A stretch of 64,000 nt of DNA. Origin: Paracoccus ravus. GTDB lineage: Bacteria > Pseudomonadota > Alphaproteobacteria > Rhodobacterales > Rhodobacteraceae. Position numbers and translations under genes: made by a program. The notes under the pieces were generated by a model. The model did no database searches. It was not told the DNA's origin and saw only the letters and a program-made list of their open reading frames with translations. Positions 44,939-54,470 of the stretch are shown one piece after another. Location: NCBI RefSeq assembly GCF_004522175.1, contig NZ_SDEB01000001.1, forward strand, positions 124,001 to 188,000, read 5' to 3'. Position 1 is the first letter of the stretch, and each line of letters begins with the position of its first letter.

Positions 44939-45648
44939 TGAGCAAGGATCAGGCCGTCGATCTTCCCGAGGATCTGCGCGCCCGGCTCTTGGCCCGGCCC
45001 GAACTGATCCTTTCCGACCGCGACCTGATGCGCGCGCTGATCGGCGCGCGCGAAGCGGATTTCGGCGACAATGTCGTCGATATCCGCGGCCGGGCGATGG
45101 AGGCGCTGGAGACGCGCCTCGATCGTCTGGAGACCGCCCATGAATCGGTGATCTCGACCGCCTATGAAAACCAGTCGGGGATGAACACCATCCACCGCGC
45201 GGTGCTGTCGCTGCTGGAGCCGATGGATTTCGACGCCTTTCTGGAAAATCTGGAAAGCGCCGTCGCCCCCATCCTGCGGGTCGAGACCCTGCGGCTGATC
45301 ATGGAAACCAACGCCCCCGAGACGCGACCGGATCTGTCCGGACCGCTGACCATCGTGGCGAGCGGGACCATCGCAGAGATGATCTCGGGCGGAAGGCGCG
45401 CGCCGCGCGGGGATGACATCATCCTGCGCCGCGTCGCCGAGCAGTCCGAGGCGCTTCACGGCAATGCCCGCGCGCCGATCCGCTCCGAGGCGCTTTTGCC
45501 CATCGATCTGGGTGTCGGCCGCTTCCCGGCTCTGCTCTTGATGGGATCGAGTGATGGCGCGCGGTTCAGCCCGGCGCATGGCACGGATCTTTTGCGCTTC
45601 TTTGGTCAGGCCTTCAGGCTTGTCCTGATCTCGTGGCTGCGGGAATGA
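44938..45648 (+). CDS. DUF484 family protein
   Basis: A 236-residue protein matching DUF484: a helical N-terminus (DLPEDLRARLLARPELILSD), a coiled-coil part, then a GAF-like C-terminal domain. DUF484 genes commonly precede xerC, as here, where the stop overlaps the xerC start (ATGA). The family's function is unknown. It may help the recombinase or simply share its transcript. Confidence 0.88.
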   Translation: MSKDQAVDLPEDLRARLLARPELILSDRDLMRALIGAREADFGDNVVDIRGRAMEALETRLDRLETAHESVISTAYENQSGMNTIHRAVLSLLEPMDFDAFLENLESAVAPILRVETLRLIMETNAPETRPDLSGPLTIVASGTIAEMISGGRRAPRGDDIILRRVAEQSEALHGNARAPIRSEALLPIDLGVGRFPALLLMGSSDGARFSPAHGTDLLRFFGQAFRLVLISWLRE

Positions 45649-46583
45649 CCGCAGACCACCCGCCGCTTGCCCTAGCGCCTCTGATGGCGGACCAACTGGC
45701 GCGGTGGCTCGACAGCGAGCGGGCGACGCGCGACCGTTCGGACAATACGATTCGCGCCTATCAGGCCGATCTGCTGACTTTTCTGGCCTTTCTCGGCGGC
45801 TATCACGGCACGCCTGCCCTGCCCGGCACATTGGGCGAGTTGACCCAATCCGACATGCGCGCCTTTGCCGCCGCCGAGCGCGGTCGGGGGCTGGGCGCGC
45901 GCTCGCTGGCACGCAGGCTGTCGGCGGTGCGCAGCTTCATTCGCTGGATGTCGGATCGCCACGGCTTTGACGCCTCGAAGGCCTTGGCCTCGCGCGGGCC
46001 GAAATATGCCCGCTCGCTGCCGCGCCCGCTCGCCCCCGAGCAGGCGCAGGACCTGCTGGAGATCGCGGGCGAATCGCATTCAGAGCCTTGGATCGCGGCC
46101 CGCGATGCCGCCGTGCTGACGCTGCTTTACGGCTGCGGGCTGCGAATTTCCGAGGCCTTGCAGCTTGATGGCGCGGATTTCCCCCTGCGCGAGTCGCTGA
46201 CCATTCGTGGCAAGGGGCAGAAAGAACGGCAGGTTCCGGTCCTTCCGGTCGCCCGCGACGCCGTCGAGGAGTATATCCGCCTTTGCCCCTACCCGGTCGA
46301 GCCGCGCGCGCCCCTGTTTCGCGGCGCACGCGGCGGCAGGTTAAACGCCTCGGTCCTGGGCAATGCGATGCGGCTGATGCGGCAATCGCTGGGCCTGCCG
46401 CAATCCGCGACGCCCCATGCGCTGCGCCATTCCTTTGCCACGCATCTCTTGGCCGCCGGTGGCGATCTGCGCACGATCCAGGAACTTCTGGGCCATGCCA
46501 GCCTGTCGACGACGCAGGTCTATACCGGCGTCGATGATGCCCGTTTGCTCGCCGTTTACCTGTCGGCGCATCCGCGCGGCTGA
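45645..46583 (+). CDS. xerC: Tyrosine recombinase XerC
   Basis: A 312-residue tyrosine recombinase with an N-terminal SAM-like core-binding domain (about residues 15-105) and the full catalytic set: R167 in CGLRISE, K190, H258-x-x-R261 in HALRHSF, H284 in LGHAS, and nucleophile Y293. It resolves chromosome dimers at dif with XerD. ATG 45645 overlaps the DUF484 stop codon; GTG 45633 is an alternative. The dif site is not visible in the window. Confidence 0.95.
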   Translation: MTADHPPLALAPLMADQLARWLDSERATRDRSDNTIRAYQADLLTFLAFLGGYHGTPALPGTLGELTQSDMRAFAAAERGRGLGARSLARRLSAVRSFIRWMSDRHGFDASKALASRGPKYARSLPRPLAPEQAQDLLEIAGESHSEPWIAARDAAVLTLLYGCGLRISEALQLDGADFPLRESLTIRGKGQKERQVPVLPVARDAVEEYIRLCPYPVEPRAPLFRGARGGRLNASVLGNAMRLMRQSLGLPQSATPHALRHSFATHLLAAGGDLRTIQELLGHASLSTTQVYTGVDDARLLAVYLSAHPRG

Positions 46584-46625
46584 GGCGGCTTTACAAAGCC
46601 CGAACGCGGCCCCAAGACAGCCGCC

Positions 46626-47384
46626 ATGTTCGAACTGTCCCTTGACCTCGTCCTGCTCTTGATCGGTGCCGCCTTCGCCGCCGGTTTCGTCGATTCCATC
46701 GCCGGAGGCGGAGGGCTGATCACCCTGCCTGTCCTGATGCTGGCCGGCGTGCCCCCCGCGCAGGCTCTCGCCACGAACAAGGTGCAGGGGGTGTTTGGGG
46801 CGGCAACTGCGGCCATTTCCTATGCCCGGCGCGGTCTGGTGGACCTGCGCAGCCAAAGGCTGGAAGCGGCCATCGCCCTGATCGCCGGGTTTATCGGGGC
46901 GCTTTTCGTGACCTCGATCCCGACCGACGCGCTGCGTTACGGTCTGCCCGTGGTGCTGGTCGCGATCGCGGTGTTTTTCGCATTGAAGCCGGGGATCGAC
47001 GACAGCGACCGCGCAAGGCGCGTCTCTCCCTTGGTGTTCACCGCCACGGCGGTGCCGCTGATCGCCTTCTATGACGGGCTGATCGGCCCCGGAACCGGCG
47101 CGTTTTTCATGCTCAGCTTTGTCATGCTGGCCGGATATGGCGTGCTGAAGGCCACAGCCCATACCAAATTGCTGAATTTTGCCTCGAATCTCGGAAGCCT
47201 GATCGCCTTTGCCGCGATCGGCAATCCGCTCTGGGCCGTCGGCGCCGCCATGGCCGTGGCCCAGATCGCCGGGGCGAGCCTGGGCGCACGCTTGGCCATG
47301 CGCATCGGTTCCCGGGTCATCAAGCCGTTGCTGGTCGTGACCTCGGGCGCGCTTGCGCTGCGGCTGATCTGGCAGATGCTCTGA
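46626..47384 (+). CDS. TauE/SafE (TSUP) family permease
   Basis: A 252-residue membrane protein with seven or eight hydrophobic helices and the repeated TSUP motif GFVDSIAGGGGLITLPVLMLAG-type sequence near the N-terminus and a GPGTGAFF segment in the second half. The family exports or imports sulfite, sulfoacetate or related organosulfur anions. No sulfur genes adjoin it, so substrate is open. It ends 3 bases before the convergent RTX gene. Confidence 0.88.
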   Translation: MFELSLDLVLLLIGAAFAAGFVDSIAGGGGLITLPVLMLAGVPPAQALATNKVQGVFGAATAAISYARRGLVDLRSQRLEAAIALIAGFIGALFVTSIPTDALRYGLPVVLVAIAVFFALKPGIDDSDRARRVSPLVFTATAVPLIAFYDGLIGPGTGAFFMLSFVMLAGYGVLKATAHTKLLNFASNLGSLIAFAAIGNPLWAVGAAMAVAQIAGASLGARLAMRIGSRVIKPLLVVTSGALALRLIWQML

Positions 47385-47387
47385 ACC

Positions 47388-48206
47388 TCAGACGAAGTCG
47401 AACATCGACGCTTCGAGCTGGCCGAGAGGCACGCCCTGCAGCGTCAGCGTATTGCCACCGCCGAACAGGAAGACCACGTCCTTGCCCACCTGATTCGCCG
47501 TCGCATAGAGATCGGCGTAATCGTCGATCCCCTCGATATCGATGGTGATGTCTTCGGGCGGCGCACCGGTTTCGCTGCCGTCCTTGCGCAGCCCGGTCTC
47601 GAAATCGATGATCTTGTCGGTGCCACCATTATACATGAACTCGTCATGGCCCCAGCCGCCCGACAAGAGGTCATTGCCGCCTCCGCCGCTCAGCGTGTCA
47701 TCCCCGAAATCGCCGCGCAGCGTATCCTTGCCGGCATTCCCCGCAAGGTAATCATTTCCGTAACCGCCATAGAGAATGTCATTGCCATCCTCTCCGATCA
47801 GGCTGTCATTGCCGAAAAAGCCATAAAGGCTGTCATTTCCGACACCGCCATAGATCGTGTCATTGGCCGTGCCGCCATCGATGAAATCATTGCCGTACTG
47901 GCCCCAGAAAATATCGTTTCCGGAATTGCCGAACAGGAAATCCTGCCCGTTGCCGCCCCAGAGGCTGTCATCGCCGGTGCCGCCAGTCAGGAAATCGACC
48001 CCGTCATAGCCGAACAGGCGATCGTTTCCGGCAAGGCCAAGGATACCGTCATCCTTGTTCGTGCCACGAAGCGTGTCATTGCCCATCGTGCCGCTAAGGA
48101 CATTGAGGTCACTCAGCCGATCCAGCTGGTCGTCGAGGGTCTCGGCGATATCGGCCAGCATATCGGCATAGATCACGGCATAGTATCTGTAGGAAAGCGT
48201 CGCCAT
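47388..48206 (-). CDS. Secreted RTX-repeat calcium-binding protein
   Basis: A 272-residue protein without a Sec signal. About 17 consecutive nonapeptides of the form G-G-x-G-N-D-x-L-x run from about residue 37 to 190, predicted to make a calcium-filled beta-roll. The last 70 residues, ending in TLTLQGVPLGQLEASMFDFV, fit the C-terminal type I secretion signal region of such proteins (DTLTLEGV-type end with a final D-F). Type I secretion to the surface or medium is therefore likely; the transporter genes are not in the window. AAGGAG precedes ATG 48206. Confidence 0.85.
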   Translation of the reverse strand: MATLSYRYYAVIYADMLADIAETLDDQLDRLSDLNVLSGTMGNDTLRGTNKDDGILGLAGNDRLFGYDGVDFLTGGTGDDSLWGGNGQDFLFGNSGNDIFWGQYGNDFIDGGTANDTIYGGVGNDSLYGFFGNDSLIGEDGNDILYGGYGNDYLAGNAGKDTLRGDFGDDTLSGGGGNDLLSGGWGHDEFMYNGGTDKIIDFETGLRKDGSETGAPPEDITIDIEGIDDYADLYATANQVGKDVVFLFGGGNTLTLQGVPLGQLEASMFDFV

Positions 48207-48729
48207 GAGGGGACTCCTTGCATGATGCAGACGTGAAGCATCTCATCTTAGCCCAGATGCCGCGACATTGTGGCGACACAGGTAGCGACATCAGACAAAT
48301 TGGACAAAATCCAAGCCAACGCGCCGGGGTCTGCGCGTAATGCTGCCGGCTGCCGAAAGAAGGTCCTCGGTCTTTGCATATGTTCCGGGCAGAGCGCTCC
48401 GAAATGCCGTCGGAAAGCGATTCGCGGGCTTCGCGCACCGCGCGTAAGGAGCCGTCGGTCGCAACCACGCCGCGAGATGGACGAGTTTTCGGACTCGCTC
48501 CGGACCGACCGGAGCCTGTCTCATCAAGCCCCGGCAAGGGTGAGAGCCGGTCCCGTGGCCCTGCCCTACCGCCGGGTCGGCACCCGCGACCCTGACATTC
48601 CCGCGATTTTCCGGGAACGGGGGTTTTTCCAAGGGGCGATTTCGCATTATCCTGCGCTTAGACAGTTGAAACCACCAAATTCATCGGCAACAAGCCGGGG
48701 TAAACCGGACAATGCCAGGAGGCCAGAGC
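48207..48729. other. 523-base region without a recognisable gene
   Basis: Between the divergent RTX gene and the IalB-like gene. No open frame has a credible start site or a recognised product, though several frames stay open for 70-120 codons because of high G+C. A TTGAAA hexamer near 48665 is a possible -35 for the downstream gene. It probably holds both promoters and possibly regulatory sequence. Confidence 0.5.
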
Positions 48730-49248
48730 ATGTTGTATTCCGTGTCGCGGGTGGCGGGGGCAGCCGCCCTTATCGCTGCCGCCCTTACCACCCCCGTTCT
48801 TGCACAGGATTCGATCGGGAATTCCGGCAGTTGGACCGCGTTCTCGGCATCCAGCCCGAAAGAATGCTGGGCGGTCTCGGCCCCGGTGGAAAGCCGGAAT
48901 ACCGATGCGGACGGCAATCCCAAAGAGGTGACGCGTGGCGATATCCGCCTTTACGTCACCTACCGCCCCGGCCAGGCGGGCGAGGTCTCCTTTGCCGGGG
49001 GCTACCCCTTCGCCTCCGGCTCGACCGTCGAGCTGAACGTGGGTGGCCAGGTGTTCAAGCTGTTCACCGAGGGCGAAAGCGCCTGGGCCGAATCCCCCGC
49101 TGCGGATGGAAAACTGATCTCGGCCCTGCGCGCGGGCTCGTCCGCCACGGTTTCGGGGCAGTCCGGACGCGGAACCGTGACCAAGGACAGCTTCAGCCTG
49201 TCGGGCATCACGGCAATGACCAACAAGGCCCAGAGCGCCTGCAAATAA
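48730..49248 (+). CDS. IalB-like exported protein
   Basis: A 172-residue protein with a signal peptide (residues 1-25, ending TPVLA before QDS) and the pattern of the invasion-associated locus B family: W-x-x-F near the mature start, C-W-A-V-S-A-P, then glycine-rich strands and a C-terminal cysteine. The cysteine pair is likely disulfide-bonded. The family is periplasmic or envelope-associated in Alphaproteobacteria and only named after its first member in Bartonella; no virulence role is implied. AGGAGG at 48717-48722 fixes ATG 48730. Confidence 0.82.
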   Translation: MLYSVSRVAGAAALIAAALTTPVLAQDSIGNSGSWTAFSASSPKECWAVSAPVESRNTDADGNPKEVTRGDIRLYVTYRPGQAGEVSFAGGYPFASGSTVELNVGGQVFKLFTEGESAWAESPAADGKLISALRAGSSATVSGQSGRGTVTKDSFSLSGITAMTNKAQSACK

Positions 49249-49281
49249 TCCACTTACAGGGCTGAATCCGGCGATTCCACG

Positions 49282-49310
49282 AACAGGGGCCTGCGCCCCT
49301 GTTTTCTTTT
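49282..49310 (+). terminator. Terminator after the IalB-like gene
   Basis: Perfect 9-base arms AACAGGGGC / GCCCCTGTT with a 4-base loop, followed by TTTTCTTTT. It begins 33 bases after the stop. Confidence 0.92.
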
Positions 49311-49363
49311 GGGCGCGATTACCCTATATAACTGCCTTCCCCAGCCGCCCGGACACCCTAGCC

Positions 49364-50539
49364 ATGACCGCCCCGATCACTCAGGACCTGTTGACCATCC
49401 CGCGCAAATTGCCGGAATCGGCGCTGACGAATATCGTCGGCCTGACCCGCGACCAGCTGCGCGACGCCCTGATCGAGGCGGGCACGCCCGAGAAGCAAGC
49501 CAAGATGCGCGTCGGCCAGATCTGGCAATGGGTCTATCACTGGGGCGTGCGCGATTTCGCGCAGATGACCAATCTGGCCAAGGATTACCGCGCCTTTCTG
49601 GCCGAGCGTTTCGAGATCTCGCTGCCCGAGATCGTCACCCGCCAGATCTCGGCGGACGGCACGCGCAAGTACCTTTTGCGCATCGCCGGCGGCCATGAGG
49701 TCGAGACTGTCTATATCCCCGAAGAAAACCGCGGCACGCTCTGCATTTCCAGCCAAGTCGGCTGCACGCTGACCTGCTCCTTCTGTCATACCGGCACGCA
49801 AAAGCTGGTGCGCAACCTGACGGCCGGGGAAATCGTCGGGCAGGTCATGGTGGCACGTGACGATCTGGGCGAATGGCCGGTGCAGGGCGCGCCCAAGGAC
49901 GAGACGCGCCTCGTCTCGAATGTCGTGCTGATGGGCATGGGCGAGCCGCTTTACAATTTCGACAATGTCCGCGACGCGATGAAGGTCGTGATGGATGGCG
50001 AGGGCATCAGCCTGTCGCGCCGCCGCATCACGCTGTCCACGTCCGGCATCGTCCCCGAGATTGCCAAGACCGCCGAAGAGATCGGCTGCCTGCTGGCCGT
50101 CAGCTTCCATGCGACCACCGACGAGACCCGCAACATGCTGGTCCCGGTGAACAAGAAATGGAACATCGAGACGCTGCTGAACGCGCTGCGCGAATATCCG
50201 CGCCTGTCGAACAGCGAGCGCATCACCTTCGAATATGTCATGCTGGACGGCGTGAACGACAGCGACGCGGATGCCCGCCGTCTGGTCAAGCTGATCCGTG
50301 GCATCCCGGCCAAGATCAACCTGATCCCGTTCAACGAATGGCCCGGCGTCGCCTATAAGCGCTCGAGCTGGGAGCGCATCGAGGCCTTTGCCGATATCGT
50401 CCACAAGGCTGGCTATGCCTCGCCGATCCGCACCCCGCGCGGCGAGGACATCATGGCCGCCTGCGGCCAGCTGAAATCGGCGACCGAGCGCGGCCGCAAG
50501 TCCCGCGCCGAGATCGCGGCAGAGGCCGCCAGCGCCTGA
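49364..50539 (+). CDS. rlmN: Dual-specificity RNA methyltransferase RlmN
   Basis: A 391-residue radical SAM enzyme with the cluster-binding motif CTLTCSFC (C134, C138, C141), an N-terminal RNA-binding domain and conserved GMGEPL. The C-terminal catalytic cysteine is probably in the MAACGQL segment. It makes 2-methyladenosine at A2503 of 23S rRNA and A37 of some tRNAs. ATG 49364 gives the family start. Single gene, with its own hairpin at the 3' end. Confidence 0.96.
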   Translation: MTAPITQDLLTIPRKLPESALTNIVGLTRDQLRDALIEAGTPEKQAKMRVGQIWQWVYHWGVRDFAQMTNLAKDYRAFLAERFEISLPEIVTRQISADGTRKYLLRIAGGHEVETVYIPEENRGTLCISSQVGCTLTCSFCHTGTQKLVRNLTAGEIVGQVMVARDDLGEWPVQGAPKDETRLVSNVVLMGMGEPLYNFDNVRDAMKVVMDGEGISLSRRRITLSTSGIVPEIAKTAEEIGCLLAVSFHATTDETRNMLVPVNKKWNIETLLNALREYPRLSNSERITFEYVMLDGVNDSDADARRLVKLIRGIPAKINLIPFNEWPGVAYKRSSWERIEAFADIVHKAGYASPIRTPRGEDIMAACGQLKSATERGRKSRAEIAAEAASA

Positions 50540-50548
50540 GATGACGTC

Positions 50549-50570
50549 GCCGGGCCCTGCAAGGCCCGGC
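50549..50570. terminator. Hairpin between rlmN and the phosphoesterase gene
   Basis: GCCGGGCC / GGCCCGGC arms around a 6-base loop, between convergent stops. The T-rich tail is poor (ATCTTCC), so termination may be partial or rho-dependent. Confidence 0.55.
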
Positions 50571-50579
50571 ATCTTCCAA

Positions 50580-51524
50580 TCAGACCATCAGGGCCAGCAC
50601 CCGATTTTCCTCGCGTCCAAAGCCCTGAATCTCGATCCGGTCTGCATGAACGGAAACGATTGCGAAGCAGGACGTATCGGGCGTGTCGACCATGCCGCAG
50701 AAATTCACGAAATGCTGGTTCCCGACCGCGCCGTAGTTCCCGGCGTGATTATGGCCGTTGAACCACGCGGCGCAATGCGGATGGCGCTTGACCAGTTCGA
50801 CGATCCGTTCGCTGTCCCACAGGTTATGCTCGTTCGCAGGATAGACCGGGTAATGGCAGAGCACGATCGCGCGCTCGCCCGCCGCCTGCGCGTCCGTCAG
50901 CCTTTCGTCCAGCCAGGCGAATTGCTTGTCCGATAGCGATCCGTTCCAGCTCTGCGCATTCGCCGCGCCGCTTTCCTTCAGCTTGGCCAGACGCTCGGCC
51001 GCCAGTTCGCGGCGCGGATCACCCTTGGGCGGGCCAAAGGTCGAGACGTCATTGCCGTCCAGCGCAATGAAGCGCACGCCCTTGAACGAAAAATCATAAT
51101 AGGGCGCGGGCATGCCGACGGTTCGGGCAACGGAGGGAATCCACTCAGCCGCGTAATCGTAATCGTGGTTGCCCAGCACGAAATGCTTTTTGTGCTGCAG
51201 GCGATCATAGACCGGCAGGATATGGTTATAGCTTTCCCAGTGGCGGTCGATGATGTCGCCCAAGGTCACCACGAATTCCAGATCAGCATGCTTGTTCAAC
51301 TCGGCAATCGCCTCGTTCAGCTTCCACAGCGAATTGGCATAGAAGCGCGTGCCCTGTTCGTTCGGCACGACGGGCGCGAATTGAGGGTCGCTCAGTACCC
51401 CGAAGCGAAAGGGAGTGAACGCGGGGGCGGAATTGCCCCCTTGCGCCTTGGCGGCGGTCCCGGCGGCGGCGGTTGCAAGCGCCGCCGCCGGAGCGGCCGC
51501 CATGAGATTTCGACGGGTCAACAT
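50580..51524 (-). CDS. Tat-exported metallophosphoesterase
   Basis: A 314-residue calcineurin-like phosphoesterase. The N-terminus has a twin-arginine signal (TRRNLMAAA, then an alanine-rich stretch ending near AKAQ). Metal ligands are visible in order: D46 in SDPQ, GD at 89-90 with IIDRH, GNHD at 118-121, CHYP and GHNH. The D-P-Q form and size resemble ADP-ribose/CDP-alcohol diphosphatases. It would act in the periplasm, perhaps in scavenging phosphate from nucleotides or lipids. Convergent with rlmN; divergent from gpmI. Confidence 0.88.
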   Translation of the reverse strand: MLTRRNLMAAAPAAALATAAAGTAAKAQGGNSAPAFTPFRFGVLSDPQFAPVVPNEQGTRFYANSLWKLNEAIAELNKHADLEFVVTLGDIIDRHWESYNHILPVYDRLQHKKHFVLGNHDYDYAAEWIPSVARTVGMPAPYYDFSFKGVRFIALDGNDVSTFGPPKGDPRRELAAERLAKLKESGAANAQSWNGSLSDKQFAWLDERLTDAQAAGERAIVLCHYPVYPANEHNLWDSERIVELVKRHPHCAAWFNGHNHAGNYGAVGNQHFVNFCGMVDTPDTSCFAIVSVHADRIEIQGFGREENRVLALMV

Positions 51525-51696
51525 GGTTCATTCTCCGAAATGGGGATTGGGAATGATGCCGCTCTAATCGGCAAGCCTGACAAGTGCGTGACAGGGCGCG
51601 ATGGCCTTCCGCATCACGATCATGCCACTTTCCACCCCGAACTTGCCCCGCGCGGCGCAGGGACGTAGAAGCGTCGGGACCGTGAAAGAGGCGCCT

Positions 51697-53220
51697 ATGA
51701 CCGTTCCCAAGCCCGTCGTCCTTTGCATCCTCGATGGATGGGGCATGTCCAACCGCCCCGAGCAAAGCGCGCCGGATCAGGCCAGCACCCCGAACTTTGA
51801 TCGGCTGATGCATGACTGCCCGCATGGCAGCCTGATCACCTTTGGCCCCGATGTCGGACTGCCCAAGGGCCAGATGGGCAATTCCGAGGTCGGCCATACC
51901 AATATCGGCGCGGGCCGGGTCGTGGCGATGGATCTGGGCCAGATCGACCTCGCGATCGAGGATGGCAGCTTCTACGAAAATACCGGCCTCGATGCCTTCA
52001 TCGATAGCCTCAAGGCCAGCGGCGGGACCGCGCATCTGATGGGCGTGGTCTCGGATGGTGGCGTGCATGGCCATATCCAGCATGTCCTTGCCGCCGCGCG
52101 GGCAGTCGCCGAAAAGGGCGTGCCGGTCGTGTTGCATGCAATCACCGATGGCCGCGACGTGCCGCCGAAATCGGCCATGGGCTTCGTCACCGAACTGACC
52201 GGCAACCTGCCCAAGGGCGTGCGGATTGGGACCGTGATCGGGCGCTATTTCGCCATGGACCGCGACAACCGCTGGGAGCGCGTGAGCCGCGCCTATGCCG
52301 CGATGGTCCGCGCCGAGGGCCTTGCCGCCCCGGACGCCGCCCATGCCGTCGAGGCGGCGTACCTCAAGGACGAGACCGACGAGTTCATCCAGCCCACGGT
52401 GATCGGCGATTATGCCGGCGCCAAGGATGGCGACGGCTTTTTCTGCCTGAATTTCCGCGCCGACCGCGCCCGCGAGATCCTTGCCGCCCTCGGCCAGCCG
52501 GATTTCGACGCATTCGAGACTGGCACGCGCCCGCAATGGGCCGCGCTTCTGGGCATGGTCGATTACTCGGCCAAGCATGATGAATACATGACCGCCGCCT
52601 ATCCCAAGCGTCAGGTGGTCAATACGCTCGGCGCTTGGGTCGCGGCCAAGGGCCTGCGCCAGTTCCGCCTCGCCGAGACCGAGAAATACCCCCATGTCAC
52701 ATTCTTCCTGAACGGCGGCAAGGAGACCCCCGAGCCGGGCGAAGACCGCTTCATGCCGGCAAGCCCCAAGGTCGCGACCTATGACCTCGCGCCCGAAATG
52801 GCCGCGCCCGAGGTCAGCGCGAAACTCGTCGAGGCGATCGAGGCGGGCTATGACCTGATCGTGGTGAACTTCGCCAATCCCGACATGGTTGGCCATACCG
52901 GCAGCCTGCCCGCCGCGATCCGCGCCTGCGAAGCCGTGGACAAGGGGCTGGGCGTGATGATCGAGGCGCTGGAAAAAGCAGGAGGCGCGGCGGTGGTAAT
53001 CGCCGATCACGGCAATTGCGAAACCATGATCGACCCCGAGACCGGCGGGCCCCATACCGCCCATACCGTGAACCCGGTCCCCGTCATCGTCTTTGGCGGC
53101 CCCGCGAATGCCTCGCTGCGGGCCGGGAGGCTGGCGGATGTCGCGCCGACGGTGCTGGACCTGATGGGGCTGGATCTGCCGCCCGAAATGACCGGCACAT
53201 CGCTGATCCATCGCGCATGA
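51697..53220 (+). CDS. gpmI: 2,3-bisphosphoglycerate-independent phosphoglycerate mutase
   Basis: A 507-residue alkaline-phosphatase superfamily enzyme: CILDGWG metal site at residues 10-16, catalytic serine S63 in GNSEVGHTNIGAGR, and the later NFANPDMVGHTG and ADHGNCE metal motifs. It interconverts 3- and 2-phosphoglycerate with manganese. AAGAGG before ATG 51697 supports this start over the longer frame. It opens a four-gene operon joined by ATGA overlaps. Confidence 0.97.
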   Translation: MTVPKPVVLCILDGWGMSNRPEQSAPDQASTPNFDRLMHDCPHGSLITFGPDVGLPKGQMGNSEVGHTNIGAGRVVAMDLGQIDLAIEDGSFYENTGLDAFIDSLKASGGTAHLMGVVSDGGVHGHIQHVLAAARAVAEKGVPVVLHAITDGRDVPPKSAMGFVTELTGNLPKGVRIGTVIGRYFAMDRDNRWERVSRAYAAMVRAEGLAAPDAAHAVEAAYLKDETDEFIQPTVIGDYAGAKDGDGFFCLNFRADRAREILAALGQPDFDAFETGTRPQWAALLGMVDYSAKHDEYMTAAYPKRQVVNTLGAWVAAKGLRQFRLAETEKYPHVTFFLNGGKETPEPGEDRFMPASPKVATYDLAPEMAAPEVSAKLVEAIEAGYDLIVVNFANPDMVGHTGSLPAAIRACEAVDKGLGVMIEALEKAGGAAVVIADHGNCETMIDPETGGPHTAHTVNPVPVIVFGGPANASLRAGRLADVAPTVLDLMGLDLPPEMTGTSLIHRA

Positions 53221-54470
53221 AGCTGAAACGCGCCCGCCCTGCTTTTCTGGCCGCCCTGCTGGCCGCCAGCCTTGGCTCTGTCGCCCCGGCCCAGACCGCC
53301 GGATCGGCCTCGCCGTCTTCGCCTTTGGCCGAGGCCGCAGCCGAGGCGGGCGAAGCGGCCGAGATGCTGCGCGAGGCGACAGGCCAGCTTGACGCCGCGC
53401 TGAGCAAGGAAGATCAGGTCGCCTCGCTGACCCAGATGATCCGCGCCTATGAGCAGGGCCTTTCGGCGCTGCGCGACGGGCTGCGCCGGGCCGGTATCCG
53501 TGAACAAGAGATCCATTCTCAGTTCGAGGCCCGCCGCGAACGCCTGGGCCGGATCATCGGCGTGATGACCGCGATGCAGCGCTCGCCCGAGACATTGCTT
53601 CTGCTGCATCCTGCCGGACCCGAATCCTCGGCGCGTGCAGGCATGATCCTGTCCTCAGTCGCGCCGGGACTTCGGGCCGAGGCCGCCGAGATGCAGCAGC
53701 GGCTCGAGGAAATCCGAACCGTCCGAGCAATTCAGCTGAACTCGGCCAATACGCTCGCCCAAGGGCTGGCCCAGGTGCAGGAGGCGCGCCGCCTGCTGGC
53801 CTCGGCCGTGACCGACCGCTCGCAGATGCCGGTCCGGTTCGGCGACAACCCGGCGGAATTGACCGCGCTGGTGGAATCGACCGACACACTCGAAGCCTTT
53901 GCTTCGGGGATTGTCGGAATCGAACAGGATGTCGGCGCACCCATGGCCGATTTCGAGGGCGCGCAGGGCAACCTGCCCCTGCCCGCGATCGGCAAGGTGC
54001 TGCGCGGATACGATCAGGCCGACGAGGCCGGGGTGACGCGACCAGGCATGGTCATCGCAACCGGCCCCGCCGCGCTGGTCACCACGCCCTGGGCCGCCAC
54101 CATCCGCTATCGCGGTCCGCTCCTTGATTACGGCAATGTGATGATCACCGAGCCCGCGCGGGGGTATCTGATGGTATTTGCCGGACTGGGTCAGGTCTTT
54201 GGCGAAGTCGGTGACGTGCTCGCCCCCGGTGAGCCGATTGGTCTGATGGGCGGGACGGAACCTGCGGCCGCCGAGTTCGGCGCTGAATTCGTTGCCAATG
54301 CAGCCATGGGAGGCGGCGCTGGACAGACCGAGACACTGTATGTTGAACTGCGCAAAGGCAAGGAAACTCTGGACCCGGCGGAGTGGTTCGTGATGAATCC
54401 CATCATGGGCGAGGCCAGTCAGGACACCAACAGCCACAACGAAACCGGGCAGGACGGATCGACAGAATGA
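53217..54470 (+). CDS. envC: Murein hydrolase activator EnvC
   Basis: A 417-residue protein: signal peptide (about residues 1-25), a long coiled coil (about 40-230) and a C-terminal LytM/M23 domain. The zinc ligands of active M23 peptidases are missing: the H-x-x-x-D position reads TGPAALV and the H-x-H position reads VFAGLGQ. That makes it a non-enzymatic activator, as EnvC is for division amidases. ATG 53217 overlaps the gpmI stop (ATGA), and it couples to ctpA in turn. Confidence 0.9.
   Translation: MKLKRARPAFLAALLAASLGSVAPAQTAGSASPSSPLAEAAAEAGEAAEMLREATGQLDAALSKEDQVASLTQMIRAYEQGLSALRDGLRRAGIREQEIHSQFEARRERLGRIIGVMTAMQRSPETLLLLHPAGPESSARAGMILSSVAPGLRAEAAEMQQRLEEIRTVRAIQLNSANTLAQGLAQVQEARRLLASAVTDRSQMPVRFGDNPAELTALVESTDTLEAFASGIVGIEQDVGAPMADFEGAQGNLPLPAIGKVLRGYDQADEAGVTRPGMVIATGPAALVTTPWAATIRYRGPLLDYGNVMITEPARGYLMVFAGLGQVFGEVGDVLAPGEPIGLMGGTEPAAAEFGAEFVANAAMGGGAGQTETLYVELRKGKETLDPAEWFVMNPIMGEASQDTNSHNETGQDGSTE

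Noticed and set aside
51283..53211. 642-codon minus-strand frame opposite gpmI
   Set aside because: Antisense shadow of gpmI and of the phosphoesterase region; no recognisable domain.
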